A DNA stretch of 64,000 nucleotides. It comes from Blastococcus saxobsidens. Lineage in GTDB: Bacteria > Actinomycetota > Actinomycetes > Mycobacteriales > Geodermatophilaceae. Below the pieces are notes generated by a model. It was not told where the DNA came from and did not search any database. It saw only the letters and a program-made list of their open reading frames with translations. Both the position numbers and the translations under genes were made by a program. Numbering within the stretch: position 1 is the stretch's first letter; each line of letters begins with the position of its first letter. The stretch is from the NCBI RefSeq assembly GCF_002938435.1, contig NZ_POQT01000004.1, positions 1-64,000 on the forward strand. Reading direction: 5' to 3'. This document shows positions 1 through 7,851 of the stretch, in pieces.

Positions 1-241
1 GGGTGAGCGGGATGAACACCTTGCGGCTGTAGGTCACCACACCCGGCCGGCCGGCCGAGGCGAGGCCCGCGTCGCGCACCCGGCCGGCAGCGGTGAGCAG
101 CCGGTCCAAGGGCTCGCCCTCGCCCAGCCCGCGGGCGTGCAGCAGGGTCTCGGCCTCGACCGCGTCGAGGCTCACCCCCCGCTCGGCGCGCACCAGCGCA
201 CGGCGGACGGCGGACTCGGACGGTGCAGGCAGTGCGCTCAT
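1..241 (-). CDS. fbiC: FO synthase (FbiC), N-terminal fragment cut by the window edge
   Basis: Only the first 80 or so codons lie inside the window, reading leftwards from an ATG at 241. The translation runs through a helical lead-in and reaches GRPGVVTYSRKVFIPLT, the segment just before the radical-SAM cysteine cluster in FbiC proteins. FbiC couples 5-amino-6-ribitylamino-uracil with tyrosine to make FO, the chromophore of coenzyme F420. The catalytic CxxxCxxC motifs would lie beyond base 1, so the call rests on this N-terminal signature. A CofG single-domain protein is the alternative, but actinomycetes normally carry the fused form. Confidence 0.8.
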   Translation of the reverse strand, partial: MSALPAPSESAVRRALVRAERGVSLDAVEAETLLHARGLGEGEPLDRLLTAAGRVRDAGLASAGRPGVVTYSRKVFIPLT

Positions 242-260
242 AGCGGTGCCGACGCTAGTC

Positions 261-326
261 GAAGGACCCCTCGCCTCCCACCACTCGCACGCTCGCGGGG
301 GAGACCCTGCGAGCGTGCGACGGGGA
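261..326 (+). repeat. Copy 1 of dispersed GAAGGACC hairpin element
   Basis: The element starts GAAGGACCCC and contains a perfect 12-bp inverted repeat (285-296 with 309-320). A GGGG at 322-325 can pair with CCCC at 267-270. It lies between the ends of metS and fbiC, in inverse orientation to both. The closing stem is weaker here than in the copies at 22518, 29642, 41312 and 42553. Confidence 0.5.
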
Positions 327-370
327 TCGGCCGACACCGGCTCCCGATTCCGCGCCCGCGCCGCGCGCTG

Positions 371-505
371 TCAGAGGTCGTGGCGCGGCTGCTCCGTGCG
401 GTCCTCGACGGCGCCGTGGCGCACCAGGCTCGTGATGGCCAGCGCCAGGCCGCCCCAGATCACCATCATCGCGACGATCATCATCACGATCGCTTCCGTG
501 CTCAT
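371..505 (-). CDS. metS: MetS-type small subunit of methionine/alanine importer
   Basis: This 44-residue protein is one membrane span: an acidic start (MSTEAI), a run of V/M/I/A/W residues at about 7-27, then a charged cytoplasmic tail. It matches the MetS family, whose members are small partners required by the sodium-coupled transporter MetP in Corynebacterium glutamicum. Its ATG overlaps the TGA stop of metP in an ATGA junction, so the two are translationally coupled in a fixed stoichiometry. Length, topology and position all fit the family. Confidence 0.85.
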   Translation of the reverse strand: MSTEAIVMMIVAMMVIWGGLALAITSLVRHGAVEDRTEQPRHDL

Positions 506-2130
506 CGGGATCCTCCCTCCTCGGACACGGTGCCCGGGCGGGTGCCCGAGGTCGAGGCGGGCGCCGGGTCCAGCGGCGGCGCCGGATCGGAGCCGGGTGG
601 CGGCCCGTCCAGGTGCGTCCCGGCCCGCCACGGCATCCGGGCGAGCAGGAAACCGATCAGCGGCAGGGCCACCACCATGCCCCAGCCGAGGACCAGCAGG
701 AGCCAGCTCGGGTAGTCCCCGTAGGGCGCCTCGAGGTCGGTCTGGATCGCGAAGAAGAGCACGATCGCCAGGCCCACCGGGGCCACGATGCCCACCAGCA
801 CCCGCCAGCCGGTGCCGACCCGGGGGCGGCCGTGGACGTTCAGGTGGTCCCCGAGACCGGTCAGGGCCTGGACCGCCCACGCGACGACCAGCATGCTGAT
901 CAGCGCCACGACGAGGATGCCGTACTGGTTGACGAAGTGGTCGACGACGTCGAGCACGAAGATGCCGCTCGTCGTGCTGAAGAGCACCAGGCTGAGCACC
1001 GCGGCGGGAACCCCGACCGCAAGGGTGGCGGTGAGCCGGCTGGTGTCGAACTTGTCGCGGACGGCGGAGATCACGACCTCGATCACGCTGATCAGCGAGG
1101 TGATCCCGGCGATGACCAGCGATCCGAAGAACAGGACGCCGATCAGCGCGCCGGCCGGGGCCTCGCTGATGATCGTCGGGAACGCGATGAAGGCCAGCCC
1201 GATGCCGCCGGTGGCGACGTCGCCGACGGCGACCCCGCCGGCCTGGGCCATGAACCCCAGGGCGGCGAACACCCCGATGCCGGCGAGCAGCTCGAAGCCG
1301 GAGTTCGAGAAACCGACGACGAGGCCGGAGCCGACCATGTCCTCGCGGCGGCCGACGTACGAGGCGTAGGTGATCATGATGCCGAAGCCGATCGACAGCG
1401 AGAAGAAGATCTGGCCGAACGCCGCGGCCCACACCGACGCCGACGTGAGCGCCGACCAGTCGGGCGTGAACAGTGCGTCGAGACCGCCCCCGGCACCCGG
1501 CAGCAGCAGGGCCTGCACCACGAGGGCGCCGAAGGCGAGCACCAGCACCGGGATGAAGACCAGCGAGGTCACGCCGATGCCGCGCTGGACGCCGAGGGCC
1601 ATGATGGCGAGCACGGCCAGCCAGACGATCGCCAGCGGCACGAGCACCCCGGGGACCACGTCGGCGGTGACCCCGGGGTCGCCGACCTGGAGGAACTCGC
1701 CGAAGAAGAAGGCCTCGGGGTCGTCCCCCCACGCCTGGTCGAGCGAGAACAGGGTGTAGCGCAGCGCCCAGGCGATGACCGCGGCGTAGTAGACGGCGAT
1801 GACGAAGCAGATGGCCACCTGCCACCAGCCGAGCCCCTCGGTGCCGCGGCGCAGCCGGGCGAAGGAGAGCGGCGCCGAGCCGCGGTGGCGGTGGCCGATC
1901 GCGTAGTCGAGCAGCAGGAACGGGATGCCCGCCGTCAGCAGCGCGACGAGGTAGGGCAGCAGGAAGGCGCCGCCGCCGTTCTCGTAGGCGACGTAGGGGA
2001 ACCGCCAGATGTTGCCGAGCCCGACGGCCGAACCGATCGCCGCCAGGATGAAGACGCGCCGGGAGCTGAACCCGCCGCGGCGGCGCTCCACGTCCGCCTG
2101 TCCCGCGGCTCCCTCCGCCGTCGTGCTCAT
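502..2130 (-). CDS. metP: Neurotransmitter:sodium symporter family transporter (MetP-like)
   Basis: A 542-residue protein of the NSS (SNF) family with about 12 hydrophobic segments. The first helix carries the family hallmark around residues 30-50 (AAIGSAVGLGNIWRFPY), containing the unwound sodium/substrate site, followed by NGGGAFLLPYL. A GGGAG ... FFSLSIGFG segment marks helix 6. Secondary amino-acid import driven by Na+ is the family role; with MetS immediately downstream, methionine and alanine are the likely substrates. A GGGAGG Shine-Dalgarno lies just before the ATG. The C-terminal 40 residues are proline-rich and probably cytoplasmic. Substrate is inferred from the pairing, not from residues. 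Confidence 0.87.
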   Translation of the reverse strand: MSTTAEGAAGQADVERRRGGFSSRRVFILAAIGSAVGLGNIWRFPYVAYENGGGAFLLPYLVALLTAGIPFLLLDYAIGHRHRGSAPLSFARLRRGTEGLGWWQVAICFVIAVYYAAVIAWALRYTLFSLDQAWGDDPEAFFFGEFLQVGDPGVTADVVPGVLVPLAIVWLAVLAIMALGVQRGIGVTSLVFIPVLVLAFGALVVQALLLPGAGGGLDALFTPDWSALTSASVWAAAFGQIFFSLSIGFGIMITYASYVGRREDMVGSGLVVGFSNSGFELLAGIGVFAALGFMAQAGGVAVGDVATGGIGLAFIAFPTIISEAPAGALIGVLFFGSLVIAGITSLISVIEVVISAVRDKFDTSRLTATLAVGVPAAVLSLVLFSTTSGIFVLDVVDHFVNQYGILVVALISMLVVAWAVQALTGLGDHLNVHGRPRVGTGWRVLVGIVAPVGLAIVLFFAIQTDLEAPYGDYPSWLLLVLGWGMVVALPLIGFLLARMPWRAGTHLDGPPPGSDPAPPLDPAPASTSGTRPGTVSEEGGSR

Positions 2131-2263
2131 GCGACCTCCCCAGTCGTGATCCGTGAGGAGAGGATGTCAGGACGCGGCGCGGTTGACGACCGTGCGCATG
2201 TCGTGGTCGTGACCTGGGCACGACCACGATCCGCGCACACCGGTCGGTGGTGGTGCCGCCGGC

Positions 2264-3112
2264 TCAGATGTCGCGGCGCTGGAACGACAGCGCGGTCAGC
2301 CCCCAGACGACGGCGATCCAGACCGCGGCCCACCCGAGGTAGGCGGCGGTGAGCGGGGCGTCGGCGAGGAACGGGAAGCCGGCCTCGCCCTGGCCCATCT
2401 GGGCGAGCGCGAACGGGTCCTGGAAGGCGTTCATCGCACCGCGCCACAGGCCGTCGGTCGGCAGGATCACCCGGGACACCGTGCCCACCCGCTCGACGCC
2501 CTCGTTGCCCAGCGCCCCGCCGATCCCGCCGACGACGCCCGCCACCCAGGTCGCCCCGAAGAGCCCGACCGCGATGATCCCCGACGCCATCGGCGAGACG
2601 ACGCTGGACAGCAGCAGGGCGAGGGTCAGCAGCACGACGGTCTCGGCCGCGAGCAGGAGCAGCCCGGTGGCCGGTGCCGGCGGCCAGTAACCGACCGCCC
2701 AGCGCACGACCAGCAGCTGCGCCAGCCCCGCCAGCGCCACGTAGCCGCAGCCGAAGGTGAGCAGGCCCAGCCACTTGCCGAGCAGCACCGAGGAGCGGCG
2801 GACCGGCCGGGCGAGGATCGCCAGGGCCTGGCCGGACTCGACCTCACCGGACAGCGTCGGCCCGGCCAGGAACGCGGTGCCGATCGCGGCGATGAGGCTG
2901 AACCCGAACATGATCAGGTTGAGCAGCACCGAGGCGACCAGCCGGGCCTCGCCGCTGGTCATCGTGCCGAGGTCGGTGTCCAGGCCGATCAGCTTGGAGA
3001 AGCCCCAGCCGCTGAGGACGAGCAGGACGACGGTCAGCACCAGCAGTGCCCACACGACGCGGCGTCGGAAGGCCTCCCGCAGGGTCAGGCCGGCGATGGT
3101 CAGCGCGATCAC
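2264..3112 (-). CDS. ABC-2 type exporter permease
   Basis: 282 residues with six predicted spans, starting with a short cytoplasmic helix (TLREAFRRRVVW) typical of NosY/ABC-2 permeases. Between spans it has ESGQALAILARPVRRSS, the conserved gating segment of this class. Its start overlaps the stop of the ATPase gene (ATGA, 3109-3112), so the pair forms one transporter. The gene is last in an operon headed by an ECF sigma factor and its anti-sigma factor. Substrate cannot be read from sequence; exporters of this type move peptides, lipids or drugs. Confidence 0.85.
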   Translation of the reverse strand: MIALTIAGLTLREAFRRRVVWALLVLTVVLLVLSGWGFSKLIGLDTDLGTMTSGEARLVASVLLNLIMFGFSLIAAIGTAFLAGPTLSGEVESGQALAILARPVRRSSVLLGKWLGLLTFGCGYVALAGLAQLLVVRWAVGYWPPAPATGLLLLAAETVVLLTLALLLSSVVSPMASGIIAVGLFGATWVAGVVGGIGGALGNEGVERVGTVSRVILPTDGLWRGAMNAFQDPFALAQMGQGEAGFPFLADAPLTAAYLGWAAVWIAVVWGLTALSFQRRDI

Positions 3113-4092
3113 GGGGCGGGCTCCTCGTGGCGCAGGACGGCGAGCAGGCGCTCCTCGAGGCTGATCCGCACCGGCTCGACGGCGTGCACGCGCACGCCGA
3201 GCGCGACGAGGTCGCGCACCAGGTCGGGCACGGTGACGCCGTCGTCGTCGGAGGAGAGCTGGACGGTGAACCAGTCCCCGCTGCGGGTCAGGGCGCCGGC
3301 CGCGCGCATGCGGTCCTCGGCCTGGCCGTCGGCGCCGGCCAGCCGCAGCCGGACCTCCCGCTGCCCGAGCAGCTCGGCGAGGGTGCCGGACGCCGCCACC
3401 CGGCCCCCGTCCAGGATCACCACCCGGTCGCAGACCCGCTCCACCTCGCCGATCAGGTGCGAGTTGAGGAGCACGGCGACACCGCGGGACTTCAGCGACA
3501 GCACGATGTCGCGGACGTCGACCCGGCCCAGCGGGTCCAGCGCGCTGGTCGGCTCGTCCAGGACGACGAGCTCGGGCCGGGCGACCAGCGCGACGGCCAG
3601 GCCGAGGCGCTGCTGCATGCCCTTGGAGAACCCGCCGACCCGGTCACCCGCGCGCTCGGTGAGGCCGACGAGGGCCAGGCACTCGCGCCGCTCCGCGGCG
3701 TCGACGTCGGCGCCGGCGAGCGTGACGTGCAGGTCCAGCACCTCGGCGGCGGAGAGCCACGGCTGGTAGCGGAACAGCTCGGGCAGGTATCCGACGGCAA
3801 TGCGGGACCGCGGGTCGGTCGCCGGCCGGCCGAGCAGCAGCACCTCACCGGCGTCGGGCCGCACGAGCCCGAGCAGCATCTTGATGACGCTGGTCTTCCC
3901 GGCGCCGTTGGGGCCGAGCAGGCCGACCACCTCGCCCCGGCCCACGGTGAAGGAGACGTCGTCCACGGCGGTCCGGCGTCCGTACCGCTTGCGCAGTCCG
4001 GAGCACCAGACCGCCGGCGACGGCGGCAGGTCCGCGAGCCCGTCGGCGCCGGAGGTCACGCCGCGGACGGTAGCGGCCTCAGCGGAGGGCAC
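3109..4092 (-). CDS. ABC transporter ATP-binding protein
   Basis: 327 residues. Walker A is at about 60-68 (GPNGAGKTS), the signature motif is the degenerate FSKGMQQR rather than LSGGQ, Walker B/D-loop is VVLDEPTSALD, and the switch histidine is in LLNSHLIGE. Degenerate signatures of this kind are usual in NosF/CcmA-like exporters. About 80 residues after the nucleotide domain form the accessory region seen in ABC-2 exporters. The ATG at 4092 overlaps the anti-sigma gene by 14 bp; a GTG at 4059 (VTSGADG) would remove the overlap and is possible. Neighbouring overlap predicts co-expression with sigma and anti-sigma. Confidence 0.88.
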   Translation of the reverse strand: MPSAEAATVRGVTSGADGLADLPPSPAVWCSGLRKRYGRRTAVDDVSFTVGRGEVVGLLGPNGAGKTSVIKMLLGLVRPDAGEVLLLGRPATDPRSRIAVGYLPELFRYQPWLSAAEVLDLHVTLAGADVDAAERRECLALVGLTERAGDRVGGFSKGMQQRLGLAVALVARPELVVLDEPTSALDPLGRVDVRDIVLSLKSRGVAVLLNSHLIGEVERVCDRVVILDGGRVAASGTLAELLGQREVRLRLAGADGQAEDRMRAAGALTRSGDWFTVQLSSDDDGVTVPDLVRDLVALGVRVHAVEPVRISLEERLLAVLRHEEPAP

Positions 4093-5173
4093 GGGCGACC
4101 GACAGCAGTTCGTCGTCGCTGAGCGTGCCGGCCACCCCGGTCATCACGCCGTCCTCCACCCAGACCACGCCGGCGAACAACCCGTTTCGGGAGGTGAGCA
4201 CGGTGGCCTCGGTGCCGTCGACGTCGGCGGTCGAGGTGGTCACGAGCTCTGCCGGCACCGGCAGGGGCAGCGTCCCGGCGTCGGCGGACAAGCTGCGGAG
4301 TTGCTGGGCCACCCCGTCGGGCAGGCCGGGCAGGGACAGCAGGTAGTCGCGGACCGTCTCGAACGGCACGCCCGAGGACGCCACCGTCGGTGCGCCCACC
4401 CGGGCGACGACGAGCGTCGGCACCCCGGTCGGCTGCGCCCACATCGCCGCGACGCCCGGGCCCGCCTGGATCCGCAGGCTGCTGCCGTCCAGCCCGGCGG
4501 GCGAGGGAGGCAGCACCTCTCCCGCGGCGGCCGCGGCCTGCGCGGCCTTGGCGGCGGAGAAGGTGAACGTGGCCTCGAGGACGCCGGCCGCCTGGTAGGT
4601 CGGCTCGCCGGTGACCCCCTCGGGCAGCTCGCCGACCTCGGGAACTGCCAGGCCGGTCCGCTCCTGCGCGGCGGCGGCGTCGGCCACCTGCTCCGGCTCG
4701 GGCTCCCGGATGATCTCCAGATCGCCGTAGGCGGACAGGTCCGGGATCTGGACCAGCTCAGCGCTGGTCACCTGGACCGGATCGACGCGCTCGGCCGAGA
4801 AGATCGGCAGCCAGTCGTTGGCCGCGGCCACACCGGCACCGGTCAGCAGGACCGTGGCGCCGAGCGCGGCGACCGCGGGGCGCCGGACGGCGTTGCGCCA
4901 GCGGTTGCGTGCAGCGGGCGCCGGGCGGCGGAAGGCGGAGATGGCCGCCGGTGCGGCGGAGGCCGCCGACAACCGCGCCCAGGCCGCGTCCGTGTCGACG
5001 GCCGTGGCACCGGACGTGGTGAGCGCGGCGCCGACGAGCGCGGCGTCGGCGCGTGCCTCGTCCAGGGCGCGCAGGCAGGAGGGGCAGGCGGCGACGTGGG
5101 CACGGTCGGCGTCGGAGACCCCGGCGGGCTCGTCGACCAGCCGGCGCAGGACACCCTCAGTCGGATGACGCAT
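4079..5173 (-). CDS. Membrane-anchored zinc-finger anti-sigma factor
   Basis: 364 residues. The N-terminus has the ZAS-type zinc motif H26-x3-C30-x2-C33 (HVAACPSC) that binds ECF sigma factors. A single span lies at about 98-118, and a roughly 240-residue extracytoplasmic domain follows. It overlaps the sigma gene by 17 bp and is transcribed with it, so it almost certainly sequesters that sigma factor. The outer domain is large for an anti-sigma factor and resembles RskA/DUF4367-like sensor domains only in general character. It likely receives an envelope signal; what that signal is cannot be seen. Confidence 0.85.
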   Translation of the reverse strand: MRHPTEGVLRRLVDEPAGVSDADRAHVAACPSCLRALDEARADAALVGAALTTSGATAVDTDAAWARLSAASAAPAAISAFRRPAPAARNRWRNAVRRPAVAALGATVLLTGAGVAAANDWLPIFSAERVDPVQVTSAELVQIPDLSAYGDLEIIREPEPEQVADAAAAQERTGLAVPEVGELPEGVTGEPTYQAAGVLEATFTFSAAKAAQAAAAAGEVLPPSPAGLDGSSLRIQAGPGVAAMWAQPTGVPTLVVARVGAPTVASSGVPFETVRDYLLSLPGLPDGVAQQLRSLSADAGTLPLPVPAELVTTSTADVDGTEATVLTSRNGLFAGVVWVEDGVMTGVAGTLSDDELLSVARALR

Positions 5174-5765
5174 GACGGTTCAGCTCCTCGCGAAGGGCGG
5201 ATTCGGCGCGGCGGACGGTCGTGCCGACGCTGCCGGGGGACAGATCGAGTGCGGTGGCGACCTCGGCGTAGCTCAGGCCGCTGTGCCGGAGCACGAGGGC
5301 GGTCGCCTGCTTGGCGGGCAGCCGGGCCAGGGCGGCCCGCACGCGGCTGCGGTCCTCGAGGGTGAGCACCGTGTCGGCGACGTCGGGCGTGACGACGTCG
5401 GCGGTCGAGGCGACGGTCTCCTCGCGGGAGGCGCGGCGGCGTCCCGACCGGAGCAGGTTCAGCGCGGTGTGCGCCGCGGCGACCGACAGCCAGCCACCGG
5501 CCTCACCGGCGGGCACCGAGGAACGGCCAAAGGACAGGAAGACCTCCTGGGCCACGTCCTCGGCCTGGTCGCGCGAGCCGAGCACCCGGGCGGCGACCCC
5601 GACGACCCGCCCGTACTCCCGGCGGAAGACCTCCTCGAGGTCGGACCGCACCGCACCGCGGGTCGCTGATGCCGACACGCCGCCCGTCCCTCCGACCCGG
5701 CCCACCGGCGCGGGCACTGTCAGGACGGCGGCAGCTGCCGGTCGTCCGTGCCGTACGAGGTCCAT
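5157..5765 (-). CDS. ECF-type RNA polymerase sigma factor
   Basis: From the ATG at 5765 the product is 202 residues. Region 2 contains FRREYGRVVGVAARVLG followed by DQAEDVAQEVFLSF, the core-binding and -10-recognition helices. Region 4 has LPAKQATALVLRHSGLSYAEVA with the helix-turn-helix. The first 40 residues are poorly conserved, so a GTG at 5678 (VSASATRG) is an equally reasonable start and gives about 173 residues, closer to the family norm. Downstream genes encode the anti-sigma factor and an ABC exporter, suggesting the operon is autoregulated and devoted to an envelope response. Confidence 0.88.
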   Translation of the reverse strand: MDLVRHGRPAAAAVLTVPAPVGRVGGTGGVSASATRGAVRSDLEEVFRREYGRVVGVAARVLGSRDQAEDVAQEVFLSFGRSSVPAGEAGGWLSVAAAHTALNLLRSGRRRASREETVASTADVVTPDVADTVLTLEDRSRVRAALARLPAKQATALVLRHSGLSYAEVATALDLSPGSVGTTVRRAESALREELNRHASSD

Positions 5766-5823
5766 GTACCGATAGCACCGCCGCGTCGGCGGATGTGACA
5801 TCCGGCTCGGCAGATTCTCCGGC

Positions 5824-6336
5824 TCAGCCCCGTCCGGCCTGCGCACCGGTCTCGTCGACGAACCGGCCGCGCAGCCGGAGCAGGGGCGGCGCGGCCGGGT
5901 TGAGCACCGGCACGTCCTCGACCCGCAGCAGGGCCAGCACGTGGTCACCGGCCTCGACCAGCCGCTCCAGCCGGCAGTCCAGGGCGACCGGGGCCTCGGC
6001 GAGGACGATGGCGCCGCTGCCCTCGGCGCGGGTCCACGGCACCGTCTCCAGCAGGTGCCGCGCGCTGGGCCGCCCGGCCGAGGAGAACCGGGACGCCACG
6101 ATCGCGTGCGGGGCGGCCAGGACCGTGAGTGCGCAGGTGCCGACGGCCTCCAGCACCTCGGCCGGGTAGCCGTCGGCGTGCAGTCCGACGGCGACCAGCG
6201 GCGGTGCGGCCGACACGCTCATCACCGAGCTGACCGTCGTCCCGACGTCGTCGATGTCGTCCTTGACCGTGAGCAGGCAGACCCCGGCGGCGTACTGGCC
6301 CAGGGCTGCCGCGTATTCGCGGGCGTCGACCGGCAT
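5824..6336 (-). CDS. Flavin reductase-like FMN-binding protein
   Basis: 170 residues of the HpaC/ActVB flavin reductase fold. The opening YAAALGQYAAGVCLLTV and the TTVSSVMSVSAAPPLVAVGL strand-turn that holds FMN are both present, as is the C-terminal LRGRF strand. Proteins of this kind reduce FMN/FAD with NAD(P)H to feed two-component monooxygenases, or carry flavin directly. No monooxygenase lies beside it; the divergent neighbour 34 bp away is another flavoenzyme. It sits 58 bp before the sigma gene on the same strand, so it may be the first gene of that transcript. Confidence 0.85.
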   Translation of the reverse strand: MPVDAREYAAALGQYAAGVCLLTVKDDIDDVGTTVSSVMSVSAAPPLVAVGLHADGYPAEVLEAVGTCALTVLAAPHAIVASRFSSAGRPSARHLLETVPWTRAEGSGAIVLAEAPVALDCRLERLVEAGDHVLALLRVEDVPVLNPAAPPLLRLRGRFVDETGAQAGRG

Positions 6337-6358
6337 GGCGGCCAGTCGACCACACCGA

Positions 6359-6364
6359 CAGGAT
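6359..6364 (+). promoter_or_regulatory. Putative -10 hexamer for a leaderless transcript
   Basis: CAGGAT lies 6 nt before the GTG at 6371, in a 34-bp divergent gap with no Shine-Dalgarno sequence. The same CAnnnT/TAnnnT spacing recurs upstream of other genes in this window. Confidence 0.4.
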
Positions 6365-6370
6365 GGGGCG

Positions 6371-7798
6371 GTGAGCGATGCAGCGGAGCGGACCTATGAC
6401 GTCGTCGTCCTCGGGGCCGGGTCGACCGGGGAGAACGTGGCCGACATCGTCGTCCGCGGTGGCCTGTCGGCCGTGGTGGTGGAACCGGAGCTCGTCGGCG
6501 GCGAGTGCTCGTACTGGGCGTGCATGCCCAGCAAGGCGCTGCTGCGCGGCACCGAGGTGCTGGCCGAGGCGCGGGCGGTGCCCGGGGCGGCCGCGGCGGT
6601 GACCGGCGAGCAGGACGTCGCCGCGACGCTGGCCCGTCGCGACTCCTTCACCTCGAACTGGGACGACGCCTCGCAGGTGGAATGGCTGGACTCCGCCGGC
6701 ATCGACCTGCTGCGCGGCACCGGCCGGCTCGACGGCGAGCGGACCGTCGTCGTCACCGACGACGAGGGCGGCACGGTCCGGCTGACCGCGCGGCACGCCG
6801 TCGCCGTCTGCACCGGGTCGATGGCGGCGGTCCCGCCCATCGACGGGCTGGCCGACGTCGACCCGTGGGGTCCGCGGGAGGCGACCAGCGCCAAGGAGGC
6901 CCCGGCGCGACTGCTGGTGCTCGGCGGTGGCTACGTGGGCTGCGAGATGGCGACGGCGTGGCAGGCGCTGGGATCGCAGGTGACGGTGCTGCAGCGGGGC
7001 GAGCGGCTGCTGCCCGCGCTGGAGCCGCAGGCCGGGAAGGCCGTGGGGTCGGCGCTGCGCGACGCCGGCGTCGACGTGCGGCTGGGCGCCGAGGTCAGCG
7101 CCGCCCGGCGGGACGGGACCGAGGTCGTGCTGACCACCGCCGACGGCGCGGAGTTCCGCGGCGACGAGGTGCTCGTCGCGATCGGCCGGAAGGCGCGCAC
7201 GTCCGAGATCGGCGCGGAGACGGTGGGCCTGGAGCCGGGGGAGTACCTCTCCGTCGACAGCACGCTGCGGGTGGCGGGCATGTCCTGGCTGTACGGCGTC
7301 GGGGACGTCAACGGCCGCCGGCAGCTCACGCACATGGGCAAGTACCAGGCCCGCCAGGCCGGCGCCGCCATCGTGGCGCGGGCCCGGGGCGAGGAGGTGG
7401 ACACCGCCGCGTGGTCACCGTTCGTGGACACCGCCGACGCCGTCGCCACCCCGTCGGTGGTGTTCACGTCCCCGCAGGTGGCCAGCGTGGGGCGCACGGC
7501 GGCGCAGGCCGAGGAGGCGGGGCTGCCGCACCGCGTCGTCGAGTACCCGATCGGCAGCATCGCCGGGGCGGCGCTGTTCGCCGACGGCTACACCGGCACC
7601 GCGATCGCCGTCGTCGACACCGAGCGGGAGGTGCTGCTCGGGGTGACGTTCGTGGGACCGGCCGTCGCGGAGCTGCTGCACGCGGCGACGATCGCCGTCG
7701 TGGGCGAGGTGCCCATCGGCCGGCTCTGGCACGCCGTGCCGGCCTACCCGACGATCAGCGAGATCTGGCTGCGTCTCCTGGAGACCTACCGCGGCTGA
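6371..7798 (+). CDS. Pyridine nucleotide-disulfide oxidoreductase, class I
   Basis: 475 residues from the GTG at 6371. An FAD-binding GAGSTG is at 15-20, the redox pair C46-x4-C51 in GGECSYWACMPSK, a central NAD(P)-binding GGGYVGCEMA, a second FAD motif YGVGDVNG, and a C-terminal dimerisation domain. The final active-site histidine-glutamate of lipoamide dehydrogenase (HAHPT-x4-E) appears altered to WHAVPAYPTISE, as in mercuric-reductase-like and uncharacterised relatives. It is thus a disulfide or quinone reductase of unknown substrate. No lipoyl enzyme genes are nearby, which argues against a pyruvate dehydrogenase E3 role. The longer frame back to 6254 would overlap the divergent gene and is unlikely. 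Confidence 0.87.
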   Translation: MSDAAERTYDVVVLGAGSTGENVADIVVRGGLSAVVVEPELVGGECSYWACMPSKALLRGTEVLAEARAVPGAAAAVTGEQDVAATLARRDSFTSNWDDASQVEWLDSAGIDLLRGTGRLDGERTVVVTDDEGGTVRLTARHAVAVCTGSMAAVPPIDGLADVDPWGPREATSAKEAPARLLVLGGGYVGCEMATAWQALGSQVTVLQRGERLLPALEPQAGKAVGSALRDAGVDVRLGAEVSAARRDGTEVVLTTADGAEFRGDEVLVAIGRKARTSEIGAETVGLEPGEYLSVDSTLRVAGMSWLYGVGDVNGRRQLTHMGKYQARQAGAAIVARARGEEVDTAAWSPFVDTADAVATPSVVFTSPQVASVGRTAAQAEEAGLPHRVVEYPIGSIAGAALFADGYTGTAIAVVDTEREVLLGVTFVGPAVAELLHAATIAVVGEVPIGRLWHAVPAYPTISEIWLRLLETYRG

Positions 7799-7822
7799 GC
7801 CGGTGACCCTTCCCCGCGGTGA

Positions 7823-7851
7823 CGTGCTGGAACGGACGGGGTCCTTCTTCA
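7823..7851 (-). repeat. Copy 2 of dispersed GAAGGACC element, short form
   Basis: Read on the minus strand it begins with the stop codon of the GGDEF/EAL gene, continues AGAAGGACCCC, and then goes straight to CCGTTCCAGCACG. That is the same head and tail as the copies at 22518 and 42553, with the central hairpin missing. It fills the gap between two convergent genes. Confidence 0.5.

Noticed and set aside
613-2352. A long plus-strand frame across metP
   Set aside because: The product is Asp/His/Arg-rich low-complexity sequence and lies opposite a clear NSS transporter.
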